Shown: positions 44,174 through 53,415, counted from the stretch's first letter. The stretch is DNA of 64,000 nucleotides from Luteimonas panaciterrae (GCF_020511115.1 NZ_JAJAVH010000016.1:36451-100450), one strand, 5' to 3'. The notes: generated from the letters alone by a model not told the origin. Translations and numbers: made by a program.

Positions 44174-45078
44174 CACCACCCCCCCGAGGCGCCACCGCCT
44201 CCGCTCATGCCGCCGCCGCCCGACCAGCCGCCTCCGCCGCCGGAAGAGCCGCCACCCCATCCTCCGCCACCACCCCAGCCTCCGCCGCCGAAGCCGCCCC
44301 AGTCACCGCCACGCGCGAAGCTGCCGGCCGGCAGCTTGACCAGGCCGTAGAGGAAGCCAAAGAAGGCGGCCACGCCGCCGAGCACCAGGAACGAGGAAAT
44401 CAGCCAGGCCACGCCACCGGCCGCGACGCCCGTCAGCAGTCCGCGAATGCCCGAGGGCGTGCGTCCGAACAGGCCGCGGGCGATGTTGGCGACGATGAAC
44501 GCGGCGAACAGGGCGAAGATCCAGTCGCCGCCGCCGCCCTGGCCGCGTGCGTTCGCCCGTGTGTCCGCCATCGGTTCCGGCAAGGGCTCGCCGTCGATGA
44601 GCTTGGTCAACGCCGCGGTGGCATCGAGGATGCCGCCGCCGTAATCCTCGGCGCGGAATTTCGGCACCAGATATTCCTGAATGATGCGCCCGGCGGTGAT
44701 GTCGGGGATCGCGCCTTCCAACCCGTAGCCGACTTCGATGCGCACCTTGCGATCGTTCTTGGCGATCACCAGCAGCACGGCGTCGTCGACGCCCTTGCGC
44801 CCGATCTTGTATTGCTCGAAGGCGCGCACCGCGTACTGCTCGATGGTCTCCGGCTGCACGCTCGGCACCATCAGCACCTGCAGCTGGCTGCCCTTGCGCT
44901 GCTGCAGCGCGAGGGCCTGCTGTTCGAGTTGCTGCTTCTGCGCGGCATCGAGTGTGCCGGTGGTGTCGACGACCGGCGAATCCAGCGCCGGGATCGGCGC
45001 CAGCTGCTGCGCCCAGGCCAGCGCGCAAGGCAGCAACAGCAGCAAGACGAACAGACGGATGGCGGTCAGCCGCGGCAA
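44173..45078 (-). CDS. YgcG-like exported TPM-domain membrane protein
   Basis: A 301-residue protein. The signal peptide ends near AWAQQL, and the TPM domain spans about residues 35-165 (SPVVDTTGTLDAAQKQQLEQ, DDAVLLVIAKNDRKVRIEVG). Two hydrophobic helices lie between about 180 and 245. The tail is almost only Gly, Ser and Trp in short repeats such as GGGGWGGGGGW, likely flexible and exposed. The start is TTG with GGGAG six bases upstream. It forms a LemA-TPM-TPM operon, a recurring pairing in bacteria. Confidence 0.85.
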   Translation of the reverse strand: MPRLTAIRLFVLLLLLPCALAWAQQLAPIPALDSPVVDTTGTLDAAQKQQLEQQALALQQRKGSQLQVLMVPSVQPETIEQYAVRAFEQYKIGRKGVDDAVLLVIAKNDRKVRIEVGYGLEGAIPDITAGRIIQEYLVPKFRAEDYGGGILDATAALTKLIDGEPLPEPMADTRANARGQGGGGDWIFALFAAFIVANIARGLFGRTPSGIRGLLTGVAAGGVAWLISSFLVLGGVAAFFGFLYGLVKLPAGSFARGGDWGGFGGGGWGGGGGWGGGSSGGGGGWSGGGGMSGGGGASGGW

Positions 45079-45136
45079 TTCGAACTCCCGGGGCGCCGCT
45101 TCCGCGACGGCGGAAGCGGCTTTGGCCCGATCAGGC

Positions 45137-45772
45137 TCAGTTGGCCGGCTGCGGCGCGGGCGCCTGCTGCGCCGGCGGCTGCGAATTGCCGAAATCTACG
45201 CTCGGCGCGTTCTGGATCTGCGCTTCGTTCTCGACCGCGAAGTTGGGCTTCACCGCGTAGCCGAAAATCTTCGCGATCACCACCTGCGGGAACGAGCGGA
45301 TGTAGGTGTTGTAGTCCTGCACCAGCTGGATGTAGCGGCCGCGCGCCACGGTGATGCGGTTCTCGGTGCCTTCCAGCTGCGTCTGCAAGCCGATGAACTG
45401 CTGGTCGGCCTTCAGATTGGGATAGTTTTCCGTCACCACCATCAGTCGCGACAGCGCCTGCGACAGATCGCCCTGCGCCTTCTGGAATTGCGCCAGCGAC
45501 GCGGCATCGTCCGCCTTGACGTTGATCTGGCTGACCTTGGCGCGCGCCTCGGTCACCTGCGTCAGCACCTGCTGCTCGTGCGCGGCATAACCCTTGACCG
45601 TTTGAACAAGGTTGGGGATCAGATCGGCACGACGCTTGTACTGGTTCAGCACCTCGGACCAGCCGGCTTTCACGGCCTCATCCTTCTGCTGGATCTCGTT
45701 GTAGCCGCATCCGGACAGCAGGGCGGCGAGCAATGCGATCAGGACGATCCGCATGGGCGAAAGGATACGCAT
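45137..45772 (-). CDS. lemA: LemA family lipoprotein
   Basis: A 211-residue LemA protein, mostly long helices in the periplasm anchored at the membrane. The lipobox is LLSGC. Family motifs are YNEIQQKDEAVKAGWSEVLN, QYKRRADLIPNLVQTVKGYA, VTENYPNLKADQQF and ENRITVARGRYIQLVQDYN. The ATG at 45772 has GGAG at the right distance; the ATG six codons later has none. It stands first in the LemA-TPM-TPM operon. The molecular role is not established. Confidence 0.9.
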   Translation of the reverse strand: MRILSPMRIVLIALLAALLSGCGYNEIQQKDEAVKAGWSEVLNQYKRRADLIPNLVQTVKGYAAHEQQVLTQVTEARAKVSQINVKADDAASLAQFQKAQGDLSQALSRLMVVTENYPNLKADQQFIGLQTQLEGTENRITVARGRYIQLVQDYNTYIRSFPQVVIAKIFGYAVKPNFAVENEAQIQNAPSVDFGNSQPPAQQAPAPQPAN

Positions 45773-45922
45773 GGGCGATTCTCCAGCTGGTTGAACGAGC
45801 CTGTTTTGAGCAGGCATGTCGAGCGGCACTCCGACAGCATATGGGGCCGCTGCGGCCTGCATTCCAGCACCCTGCGGGTGACGACGCAATCACATACGGC
45901 CGTCACCCGTCGCCGAAAACGA

Positions 45923-46672
45923 TTACCAATCGCCCGCGCCGGGCACGTGGTGCTGGGAAGCGCGGCGGCGCATCAGCAGGTTCAGCCACTCCACCAGCAC
46001 CGAGAAGCCCATCGCGAAGTAGATGTACGGCTTGGGCACGTGCACGCCGAAGCCATCCAGGATCAGCACCACGCCGATCAGCAGGATGAAGGCCAAGGCC
46101 AGCATCTTCACCGTCGGGTTCGAGTCGATGAAGCGGCCCAGCGGATTGGCCGCCAGCAGCATGATCGCCACCGCCAGCAGGATCGCGAACACCATGATCG
46201 GAATGTGCTGGGCCATGCCGACCGCGGTGATCACCGAATCCAGCGAGAACACGATGTCGATCACGGCGATCTGCGCGATCACCACCCAGAACACCGAGGA
46301 GGTCTTGGTGGTGCGCGGGTCCTCGTCGTGACCGCCGCTGATCAGGTCGCGGATTTCCATCGCGCCCTTCACCAGCAGGAACAAACCGCCCAGGATCAGC
46401 ACCAGATCACGGATCGAGATGCCCATGCCGAAGAGCGTGAACAAGTCCTGCTCCATGCGCGCCAGGAAGGCGAGCATGACCAGCAGCATGATGCGCGTGA
46501 TGCAGGCCACCGCGATGCCGATCTTGCGTGCGATCGGACGCTGGTGTGCGGGCAGGCGCCCGACCGCGATCGAAATGAAGACCAGGTTGTCGATACCGAG
46601 CACGATTTCGAGCGCGCTCAAGGTCACCAGTGTCAGCCATGCATCGGGGGAAGCGAGGAAGCTCAGATCCAT
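45923..46672 (-). CDS. TerC-family integral membrane protein
   Basis: A 249-residue protein with about seven helices. TerC hallmarks are the paired acidic motifs SALEIVLGIDNLVFISI and AVIDIVFSLDSVITAVGMA, whose aspartates lie in helices 1 and 5 and probably bind metal. GMGISIRDLVLILGGLFLL and the FGVHVPKPYIYFAMGFSV C-terminus fit the YgdQ/YoaE-like short group. Characterised TerC proteins export manganese or help metallate exoenzymes; which applies here is not known. It is separated from lemA by 150 bases. Confidence 0.88.
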   Translation of the reverse strand: MDLSFLASPDAWLTLVTLSALEIVLGIDNLVFISIAVGRLPAHQRPIARKIGIAVACITRIMLLVMLAFLARMEQDLFTLFGMGISIRDLVLILGGLFLLVKGAMEIRDLISGGHDEDPRTTKTSSVFWVVIAQIAVIDIVFSLDSVITAVGMAQHIPIMVFAILLAVAIMLLAANPLGRFIDSNPTVKMLALAFILLIGVVLILDGFGVHVPKPYIYFAMGFSVLVEWLNLLMRRRASQHHVPGAGDW

Positions 46673-46828
46673 TCGTTATCTCTTTTTTAATTCAATTGTC
46701 GAAAAGCGTGTGCTGCGCAAAGGTAAGTTGCCTTCCTTGGCGCGAGTGTATTGGCTCTGGATGACCGGCCCGGCCATCCATGACCCGGCGTTCGCCGACG
46801 CTGCGCGGCAATGCCGCGCAAACTCGCG

Positions 46829-47212
46829 TCAGCTCACCCACCGGGGCAACAGGATCGCCGCCCAAACCAGCGCCACGTTCAACAGCAGCACGAACACCGC
46901 GGCCGATCCCATGTCCTTGGCGCGTCCGGCCAGTTCATGATGCTCCGGGCCGTAGCGTTCGATCACCGCTTCGACCGCGGAGTTCAACAATTCGATGCTC
47001 AGCACCAGCAGCACCGAACCGATCATCAGCGCCCGCTCGACGCCGTTCTCGCCCAGCCACCAGCCTAGCGGCGCCAGGATCACGAACAGATAGACCTCGA
47101 GCCGGAACGAGGATTCGTGCAGCCAGGCCGCGCGCAGCCCCTGCATCGACCACTTGGCCGCGAGCAGGATCCGCGCCGGACGGCGTGGCAGGTGGCCGAA
47201 TTCATCCGCCAT
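46829..47212 (-). CDS. dgkA: Diacylglycerol kinase
   Basis: A 127-residue trimeric membrane kinase recycling diacylglycerol to phosphatidic acid. The conserved active-site region is IELLNSAVEAVIERYGPEHH followed by AGRAKDMGSAAVFVLL. AKWSMQGLRAAWLHESSFR is the N-terminal amphipathic helix and start of helix 1. Three transmembrane helices are visible. It is divergent from the SGNH hydrolase gene. Confidence 0.93.
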   Translation of the reverse strand: MADEFGHLPRRPARILLAAKWSMQGLRAAWLHESSFRLEVYLFVILAPLGWWLGENGVERALMIGSVLLVLSIELLNSAVEAVIERYGPEHHELAGRAKDMGSAAVFVLLLNVALVWAAILLPRWVS

Positions 47213-47448
47213 CGCGCAGCCGCCGGTTCAGCGCCGCGCCGGCACGACGGAACGCGACAATGAAGTCGCGCCCTCGGCGGAGATGCGGTGATGGACGGAG
47301 GCCAGCGCGTCGGTCGGTAACATGCGGCGGGGTCGGATGCGGCCTGCGGCCAGATTGCGTATTTTGCCACAGGGCGGCTGCCGGTACGTTTGCAATCGCG
47401 GCGGTGTCCTGCTATCCACGGACGCTTCCCGCCACTGCCCGAGACGCC

Positions 47449-48159
47449 ATGCGCCCGCATCGGTTCTTCCTCGTCCTGCTGGTCGCATCGTTGCTCGCGA
47501 CTGGTTGTGCCTCGCCCGCCGATGTCGGGCGTTCCGAAGCGCCCACCGAGGCCGCTCTCGATCCCGTCTCCTCCCCCGAGTGGACCGCGGACATGACCCG
47601 CTTCGCCGAGCAGGACGCGGCGAATCCGCCGCCCGCAGCGCCGGTGGTCTTCACCGGCAGCTCCTCGATCCGCCTGTGGACCACGCTCGCCGAGGACTTC
47701 CCCGACCTGCCGGTCCTCAACCGCGGCTTCGGCGGCTCGCAGGTGCGCGATTCGGTCTGGTACGCGGATCAGGTGGCGATCCGCTACCAGCCGCGCCGCA
47801 TCGTGCTCTACGCCGGCGACAACGACATCAATGCCGGGCGCGCGCCGCAGCAGGTGTCGTCCGATTTCCGCGCCTTCGTCGCGCGCATCCGCCGCGATCT
47901 GCCGAAGGTGCCGATCGTCGTGCTCTCGATCAAGCCCAGCCTCGCGCGCCTGGCGCAGCTGCCGCGACAGCGCGAGGCGAATGCCCTGCTGAAAGCGGAC
48001 GCGGCCGCCCTGTCCGGCGTCACCTTCGTCGACATCGCCACGCCGATGCTCGATGCCGACGGAAAGCCGCGCGCGGAGTTGTTCGGCGAGGACGGTCTGC
48101 ACATGAATCGGCAGGGATATGATGTCTGGCGGAGCGTCGTCGCGCCGTACTTGCGTTGA
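47449..48159 (+). CDS. SGNH/GDSL-family lipoprotein hydrolase
   Basis: A 236-residue esterase-like protein. The signal ends in the lipobox LATGC. Block I is VVFTGSSSIRLW with the catalytic serine, block II has GFGGSQVRD, block III YAGDNDI, and block V DGLHMNRQGYDVW with Asp and His. It resembles GDSL-like lipases and acetylhydrolases acting on polysaccharide or lipid esters; the substrate is unknown. It probably sits on the periplasmic face of a membrane. Confidence 0.87.
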   Translation: MRPHRFFLVLLVASLLATGCASPADVGRSEAPTEAALDPVSSPEWTADMTRFAEQDAANPPPAAPVVFTGSSSIRLWTTLAEDFPDLPVLNRGFGGSQVRDSVWYADQVAIRYQPRRIVLYAGDNDINAGRAPQQVSSDFRAFVARIRRDLPKVPIVVLSIKPSLARLAQLPRQREANALLKADAAALSGVTFVDIATPMLDADGKPRAELFGEDGLHMNRQGYDVWRSVVAPYLR

Positions 48160-48244
48160 TCGCGACGTGGGGCCGGCGCACGCGGTGAAACCAGCTGTCG
48201 GGAAACAGTCCGCCGAAAAACAGGAAATAGAAACAGGAGATGTC

Positions 48245-48679
48245 ATGAGCGACACCGACATCGTGCTCCAGACTCGCGATCGCGAGCACCTGCGCCTGCT
48301 CGCGATCTTCCACTACGTCTTCGCCGGCCTGTCGTTGTGCGGGCTCGGCTTCATCGTCGTGCACTTCGCGATCATGCGCACGGTCTTTTCACCGGAGCAT
48401 TGGCAGCCATCCTCCGGCGAACCGCCACCGCCGGAACTCATGTGGATCTTCTTCTGTTTCTATCTCGTGTTCGGTACGATCATCCTGGTCGTCGGCGTGC
48501 TCAATCTGCTGGCCGGGAATTTCCTGCGCGCCCATCGCAACCGCACGTTCTGCCTCGTGGTGGCGGGAATCAACTGCCTGCAATTCCCGTTCGGCACGGT
48601 GCTCGGCGTGTTCACGCTGACCACGCTCACGCGCGATTCGATGCGCGAACTCTTCGCGCAACCTCCGGCGACGGGTTGA
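48245..48679 (+). CDS. Small membrane protein, unknown function
   Basis: A 144-residue protein with four hydrophobic helices (YVFAGLSLCGLGFIVVHFAI, MWIFFCFYLVFGTIILVVGV, FCLVVAGINCLQFPFG and GVFTLTTLT). It begins DTDIVLQTRDREHLRLLAIF and ends in a short hydrophilic tail, as in many uncharacterised proteins of this group. A GGAGAT ribosome-binding site lies before the ATG. It may share a transcript with the SGNH hydrolase 85 bases upstream. Confidence 0.72.
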   Translation: MSDTDIVLQTRDREHLRLLAIFHYVFAGLSLCGLGFIVVHFAIMRTVFSPEHWQPSSGEPPPPELMWIFFCFYLVFGTIILVVGVLNLLAGNFLRAHRNRTFCLVVAGINCLQFPFGTVLGVFTLTTLTRDSMRELFAQPPATG

Positions 48680-48719
48680 CCGCGACGCGTCAGTCGCGGG
48701 CACTTCAGGCGCCAGCGCT

Positions 48720-49667
48720 TCAGTCGCGAAAAATCGCCGTCCCGCGCGAGCCGTCCGGCCGGATCCAGCCGCGATACATCCCCGCCGTGTTGAACGGCAT
48801 CGCGATATTGCCGTCCGCATCGAGCGCGATCGCGCCGCCGTCGCCGCCGAGCGCGGGCACGGTGTCCATGATCACCGCATCGGCGGCCACCTGCAGACTG
48901 TCGCCGCGATAGGCGACGCGCGCGGCGATGTCGTGCGCCACCGCGCAGCGGATGAAGAACTCGCCCCAGCCCGTGCCGGACACACCGATGCGCGCATCCG
49001 CCCAGGTACCGGCGCCGATCAGCGGCGAATCGCCGACGCGGCCCCAGCGCTTGTTGGTCATGCCGCCGGTGGACGTCGCCGCGGCGATACGTCCCTGCGC
49101 ATCGAGCGCCACCGCGCCGACAGTGCCGAAATACTTGCCCTTCAGGTTTTCGCCCGCCGCCGCGTCCTCGCGCTCGCGTGCCTGCGCCTGCTGCCATTCG
49201 CCGCGACGGTGTTCGGTATCGAACCAGGTGTTCGGGACGCGCACGATCTCGCCGCGGCTATCGGCGAACGCCTCCGCGCCGGCGCCGATCAGCAGCACGT
49301 GCGGGGAATGCTCCATCACCGCCCGCGCCAGCGAGACCGGATTGCGTATCGTCGTGACGCCCGCCACCGCACCGGCGCGGCCGCTGTGCCCTTCCATCAG
49401 GGACGCATCGAGTTCGTGCCGCCCTTCCGCATCGAAGACCGCACCCTTGCCGGCGTTGAAGCGCGGCGAATCCTCCAGCACGCGCACCGCTGCCTCCACC
49501 GCGTCGAGCGCGCTGCCCGCGCGCGACAGGACCGCATGGCCGGCATCCAGCGCCGCGTCGAGATCCGCGCGGATACCCTGCTCCTGCTCGACCGACAGCT
49601 GCGCGCGCTCGATGACGCCCGCGCCTCCGTGAATCACGAGTGCCGTGGGCCTGGTGGTTGCGGTCAT
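48720..49667 (-). CDS. iaaA: Isoaspartyl peptidase / L-asparaginase
   Basis: A 315-residue N-terminal nucleophile hydrolase of the plant-type asparaginase family. It autocleaves before T182 in GKYFGTVGAVALD to free the catalytic threonine. ALVIHGGAGVIER starts the alpha chain; ATSTGGMTNKRWGRVGDSPL and GTGWGEFFIR hold the substrate site. It removes isoaspartyl residues from peptides and hydrolyses asparagine. The start is the ATG before TATTRPTALVIHGG. No signal peptide, so it is cytoplasmic. Confidence 0.93.
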   Translation of the reverse strand: MTATTRPTALVIHGGAGVIERAQLSVEQEQGIRADLDAALDAGHAVLSRAGSALDAVEAAVRVLEDSPRFNAGKGAVFDAEGRHELDASLMEGHSGRAGAVAGVTTIRNPVSLARAVMEHSPHVLLIGAGAEAFADSRGEIVRVPNTWFDTEHRRGEWQQAQAREREDAAAGENLKGKYFGTVGAVALDAQGRIAAATSTGGMTNKRWGRVGDSPLIGAGTWADARIGVSGTGWGEFFIRCAVAHDIAARVAYRGDSLQVAADAVIMDTVPALGGDGGAIALDADGNIAMPFNTAGMYRGWIRPDGSRGTAIFRD

Positions 49668-50045
49668 GGTTGGAATCGGTCGCTGAACGGTTGCGCAGGA
49701 TACCGTCTCCCGCGCTGTCGCCGCCCGCCTGGCGAAACGGCTCGTGCTGCACGATCTAAACAAGCCGCCGCAAGTGTCTTCAGACTGACCGAAATCGTCC
49801 TCATCCGACCAAAGCTTGGCCGATGATGCAATGCGGCAACAGAGTTCCGGCCGCCCCCGTCTACCGGTGGAACGATGCAGAGCGCGCCGTAGTCGAATCT
49901 CGGAGTGCGTCCTGGGTCAACATTCTGTATCGTCGCCCCCTACGCAGGGGAACGGCGACCGAACGCCTCGTTCGGCACCGGGGCGATGCGAATCGCAGGA
50001 AGCGCATTCACATCGCTATCGGATAAATCCGTTTTGGGAGGACGT
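49668..50045. other. Divergent intergenic region upstream of the glycosyltransferase
   Basis: A 378-base gap between the isoaspartyl peptidase and glycosyltransferase genes. Near its right side are short hairpin-forming stretches (CCCCTACGCAGGGG around 49940 and CGAACGCCTCGTTCG around 49960), probably in the 5' untranslated region of the glycosyltransferase mRNA. I see no gene, repeat or clear promoter boxes. Confidence 0.5.
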
Positions 50046-52508
50046 GTGACAGACAGTGTCGAACAGGTGCTGAAGCAGCCGCGTGGCGATACCGGAGATC
50101 CGCCGCCTCCCGCGCCGCCTTCCGATTCGTTGCAGAACGCGACGGTCGCGCCGTTCTTCGAAGGCTTCGTCGACGGCGTCAGCGACGGCGTGATCCGTGG
50201 CTGGGCCTGGTTCCCGCAACATGCCGGCCATCGCGTCGTGGTCGAGGCCGTGATGCATGGCGCTGTCGTCGCCACCACGACGGCTTATCGATACCGCTCC
50301 GATCTGGAGAGCGCGGGCAAGCACGACGGCTATTACGCCTTCGCGCTCCCCTTGCAACACCTGGCTCGTACCGACGCCTCGGTTTCGCTGCATGCGCGGC
50401 ACCCCGACGGCAGCAGCATCGAACTGTTCGGCAGCCCGCTCCCGAGCACGATGCTCAGCGACACGGCCGCCACACGCACGCCCGACAAGCCACCGATCGC
50501 TTTGTGCAACGCCGAATTTTTCGGCTACCTCGATACGACCTCGCACAGCAGGATCGGCGGCTGGATTCACAGAGCCGACGGCGCGCCGCAACGCGTCTCG
50601 CTGGCGGTTTACGAAGGCGATCAGTGCCTCGTCACTTTCGATGCCGATTTGTGGCGAAGCGATATCGCCGATCTGCAGCAGGGCAACGGCTTCTGCGGCT
50701 TCAGTGTTCCCACGCCCGAATCGCTGCGCGATGGAGAACTGCATGAGATCGACATCTGCATCGCCGAAACGCGCCAGCCTCTCACGGCCCGCCCGATCCG
50801 CATTCGCGAAAACAAGCGCACCATCGCCGCGCATCGTACGGCACTCGCGCCCATCGTCAGGGACGCAGTCGCGCCGGAAGTCGACATCACCTTCATCGTC
50901 AACTTCTACAACATGCGCCGCGAGGCCGAGCGCACGCTCACTTCGCTGAGCCGCCGCTACCAGCGTGGCATCGACGGTGTCACGTACGAAGTGCTGTGCA
51001 TCGACAACGGCTCCAACCCGCCGCTGGACAAGGCATGGGTGGAGAGCTTCGGACCGGAGTTCAAACTCTTCCGTCCGAACCAGCTCCTGCCCTCTCCTTG
51101 CGCCGCGATCAACGAAGCCGCGCGCCAGGCACGCGGTGCACATCTGGCCATCATGATCGATGGCGCCCACGTGCTGACCCCCGGCGTGATCCGCGAAGCG
51201 ATCGACGCGTTCTCCACGGATCCGCATGCGATCGTGGCGGTGCGCCATTGGTTCATCGGTGGCGATCAGCGCTGGCTTTCCGCGGTCGGCTACACGCGGG
51301 AGATGGAGGACAAGCTGTTCGAACGCATCCACTGGCCCGCGGACGGTTACCAGATGTTCTTCATCGGTGACCCCATCGGTGAAAACCCGGAGCCGTGGCT
51401 CAATGCGCTGATCGAGAGCAACTGCCTGTTCCTACCGACGGGCCTGTACGACCGCATCGGTGGCATGGACGAAGGCTTCAGCGAGCCCGGCGGCGGTTTC
51501 GCCAACCTCGATCTGCTCAAGCGCGCCGCCTCCGGCATGACGGGCGAGATCGTGTCGCTGATCGGAGAGGCGACTTTCCATCAGTTCCACGGCGGCACCA
51601 CCACCAATGTCGACGACGACGAAAAGGATTTCCGCGTCCGCACCTACCAGCACAACTACCGGCAACTGCGCGGAGAGGAATTCCAGGCCATTCCGCGCGA
51701 TCGCATCCGGCTTCGCGGCCGTATCCACCATGATGCGTCGGTGTCGGTCCGGCAGCGTCCGCTGTTGCCGTTGCGACTGGGCATCACCGACAAGACGCGT
51801 CCCGGCAACATCGAAATGCATTTCGATCGCGGCGCGCAGATCTATCTGCAAGCGTCCTACGCCGAATCCAATCTGCATCGGAAAACCACATGGCTGGGCC
51901 AGCCGGTCGGCGTGTCTCCAGCGGATCTGGTCAACTTCCAGGAGATCCTCAGGACCGAACGCCCGCAGTGCATCGTGACCACGTGTTCCGAGCACGGCCT
52001 GATCCTGTTCCTGGATTCGATGTTGACGATGTTCGGCCTGGAGGATTCCAGGATCGTCGTCGTCACGGACGAGCCGCTTCGCACGCAATTGCCGGCCAGG
52101 GTGCGCCTCGTCGTCGGCGATGCCTACTCCGGCGATACCTTGTCCGCGGTCCGTGGCCTGGTCGGCGCCGACGAAACCAGCCTCGTGTTCTTCTCGCCGC
52201 GCAAGGAGGATTACATTCCGGTGGAGCAGCTGCGTGCGTACGCGCAGTTCGTCTCGTTCCGGTCCTACCTCATCTTCCTCGGCTCGGTCTTCGGCCAGCC
52301 TTGGCTAGGTTATTCCTCCTATTGGTTCCAGAGCGCGATCAACGGCTTCGTAGCCTCGTCGGCATTCGTCATCGACAAGACGTGGAACCAGCATCTGATT
52401 TCCACTTCACCGAACGGTTATCTCCGCCGTGTCGGCGATGTCGGCCCCTTCGACGCCTACGATGCTTCCCTGGACAACTTGGATTCGCAATCAGGTCACG
52501 CCCCATGA
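50046..52508 (+). CDS. GT2 glycosyltransferase fused to a CmcI-like methyltransferase domain
   Basis: An 820-residue multidomain cytoplasmic protein. Residues about 36-135 and 157-255 are two related beta-rich modules (FFEGFVDGVSDGVIRGWAWF; FFGYLDTTSHSRIGGWIHR). Residues 279-515 form a GT2 domain: VDITFIVNFYNMRREAERTL, EVLCIDNGSNPP, IMIDGAHVLTPG and GGMDEGFSEPGGGF. Residues 595-796 resemble cephalosporin hydroxylase/CmcI methyltransferases (TWLGQPVGVSPADLVNFQEI to STSPNGYLRR). Its SAM loop and acidic metal motif look degenerate. The GTG start is chosen for the GGGAGG four bases upstream. The product is probably a surface or secondary glycan; the acceptor is unknown. The end overlaps the next gene (ATGA). 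Confidence 0.82.
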   Translation: MTDSVEQVLKQPRGDTGDPPPPAPPSDSLQNATVAPFFEGFVDGVSDGVIRGWAWFPQHAGHRVVVEAVMHGAVVATTTAYRYRSDLESAGKHDGYYAFALPLQHLARTDASVSLHARHPDGSSIELFGSPLPSTMLSDTAATRTPDKPPIALCNAEFFGYLDTTSHSRIGGWIHRADGAPQRVSLAVYEGDQCLVTFDADLWRSDIADLQQGNGFCGFSVPTPESLRDGELHEIDICIAETRQPLTARPIRIRENKRTIAAHRTALAPIVRDAVAPEVDITFIVNFYNMRREAERTLTSLSRRYQRGIDGVTYEVLCIDNGSNPPLDKAWVESFGPEFKLFRPNQLLPSPCAAINEAARQARGAHLAIMIDGAHVLTPGVIREAIDAFSTDPHAIVAVRHWFIGGDQRWLSAVGYTREMEDKLFERIHWPADGYQMFFIGDPIGENPEPWLNALIESNCLFLPTGLYDRIGGMDEGFSEPGGGFANLDLLKRAASGMTGEIVSLIGEATFHQFHGGTTTNVDDDEKDFRVRTYQHNYRQLRGEEFQAIPRDRIRLRGRIHHDASVSVRQRPLLPLRLGITDKTRPGNIEMHFDRGAQIYLQASYAESNLHRKTTWLGQPVGVSPADLVNFQEILRTERPQCIVTTCSEHGLILFLDSMLTMFGLEDSRIVVVTDEPLRTQLPARVRLVVGDAYSGDTLSAVRGLVGADETSLVFFSPRKEDYIPVEQLRAYAQFVSFRSYLIFLGSVFGQPWLGYSSYWFQSAINGFVASSAFVIDKTWNQHLISTSPNGYLRRVGDVGPFDAYDASLDNLDSQSGHAP

Positions 52509-53398
52509 ACCGTTTCTGGTATCGCCACCTTCAGCCCATCATCGAAACCGTGCGGCCCAGCCGGATCATGGAAGTCGGCGCGGATCGAGGCTGGAACACC
52601 CAGCACATCCTCGAATACTGCCGCCAGCACGATTGCCACGTCGACATCATCGATCCGGCGCCGCAGCCTTCGCTGCACGAAGTCATGTCTCGCTATGGCG
52701 ACGAATACACCTACCATCCGTTGCGCAGCGTCGAGGCCATCCCGTTGGTGGCGACTCCCGACATCGCCCTGCTGGATGGCGACCATAACTGGACCACCAT
52801 CTACAACGAACTGACCCTGATTTTCGCAGGCGCCGCCGAAGCGGGCGTCAAGCCGCCGATCATCCTCGCGCACGACTGCGCTTGGCCCTACGCGCGCCGC
52901 GACATGTACTACAAACCCGACGACCTCGATCCCACGGAACGGCACCCTTACGCCTACCGCGGCATCCTGCCCGGCGTCTCCGAACTGGTTGAGGAAGGGC
53001 TCAACGGCGTTCTCGCCAATGCCACGCATGAAGGCGGCCCGCGCAATGGCGTCCTGACCGGCATCGAGGATTTCATCGCATCCTCCCCGCATCCGATCCA
53101 CGACTTCATCCTGCCGTTCTTCAACGGCCTGGGCATCTTCGTGCCGGAATCGCGCATGACGCCGCAATTGCGCGCGTTGATCGACAGTTTCTTCACGGCC
53201 GAAGCATTGCTGCAGGCATGCATCGCGATCGAGAACGACTCCATGCACCTGCGCGCGATGCTGCAACAGACCGAGGGACGGCTGACACGTCGCACGGACG
53301 CGCTCAAGCGCGCGCGCGAATTGCTGGCCCAGCAGGCCGCATTGATCGAAACGCTACAGGCCCGCATCGACGACGCGGACACCGTCCTCGCGAGCTGA
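52505..53398 (+). CDS. Class I SAM-dependent methyltransferase with C-terminal coiled coil
   Basis: A 297-residue protein overlapping the glycosyltransferase stop by four bases. The SAM-binding loop is SRIMEVGADRGWNTQHILEY, the acidic metal/catalytic motif is IALLDGDHNWTTIYNELTL, and IILAHDCAWPYARRDMYYKP follows. This is the Methyltransf_24/CmcI-like arrangement of small-molecule or sugar O-methyltransferases. Residues about 245-295 are a heptad-rich coiled coil (LTRRTDALKRARELLAQQAA) that may mediate oligomerisation or binding to the partner protein. It likely methylates the glycan built by the upstream gene. Confidence 0.82.
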   Translation: MNRFWYRHLQPIIETVRPSRIMEVGADRGWNTQHILEYCRQHDCHVDIIDPAPQPSLHEVMSRYGDEYTYHPLRSVEAIPLVATPDIALLDGDHNWTTIYNELTLIFAGAAEAGVKPPIILAHDCAWPYARRDMYYKPDDLDPTERHPYAYRGILPGVSELVEEGLNGVLANATHEGGPRNGVLTGIEDFIASSPHPIHDFILPFFNGLGIFVPESRMTPQLRALIDSFFTAEALLQACIAIENDSMHLRAMLQQTEGRLTRRTDALKRARELLAQQAALIETLQARIDDADTVLAS

Positions 53399-53415
53399 GA
53401 TTCCGCAGCTTGTCC

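Noticed and set aside
45752..45754. Alternative lemA start six codons downstream
   Set aside because: No Shine-Dalgarno precedes it, whereas the ATG at 45772 has GGAG eight bases upstream.
49905..50045. Upstream in-frame extension of the glycosyltransferase to an ATG at 49905
   Set aside because: The added 47 residues are not protein-like, while GTG at 50046 has a GGGAGG ribosome-binding site at proper distance.
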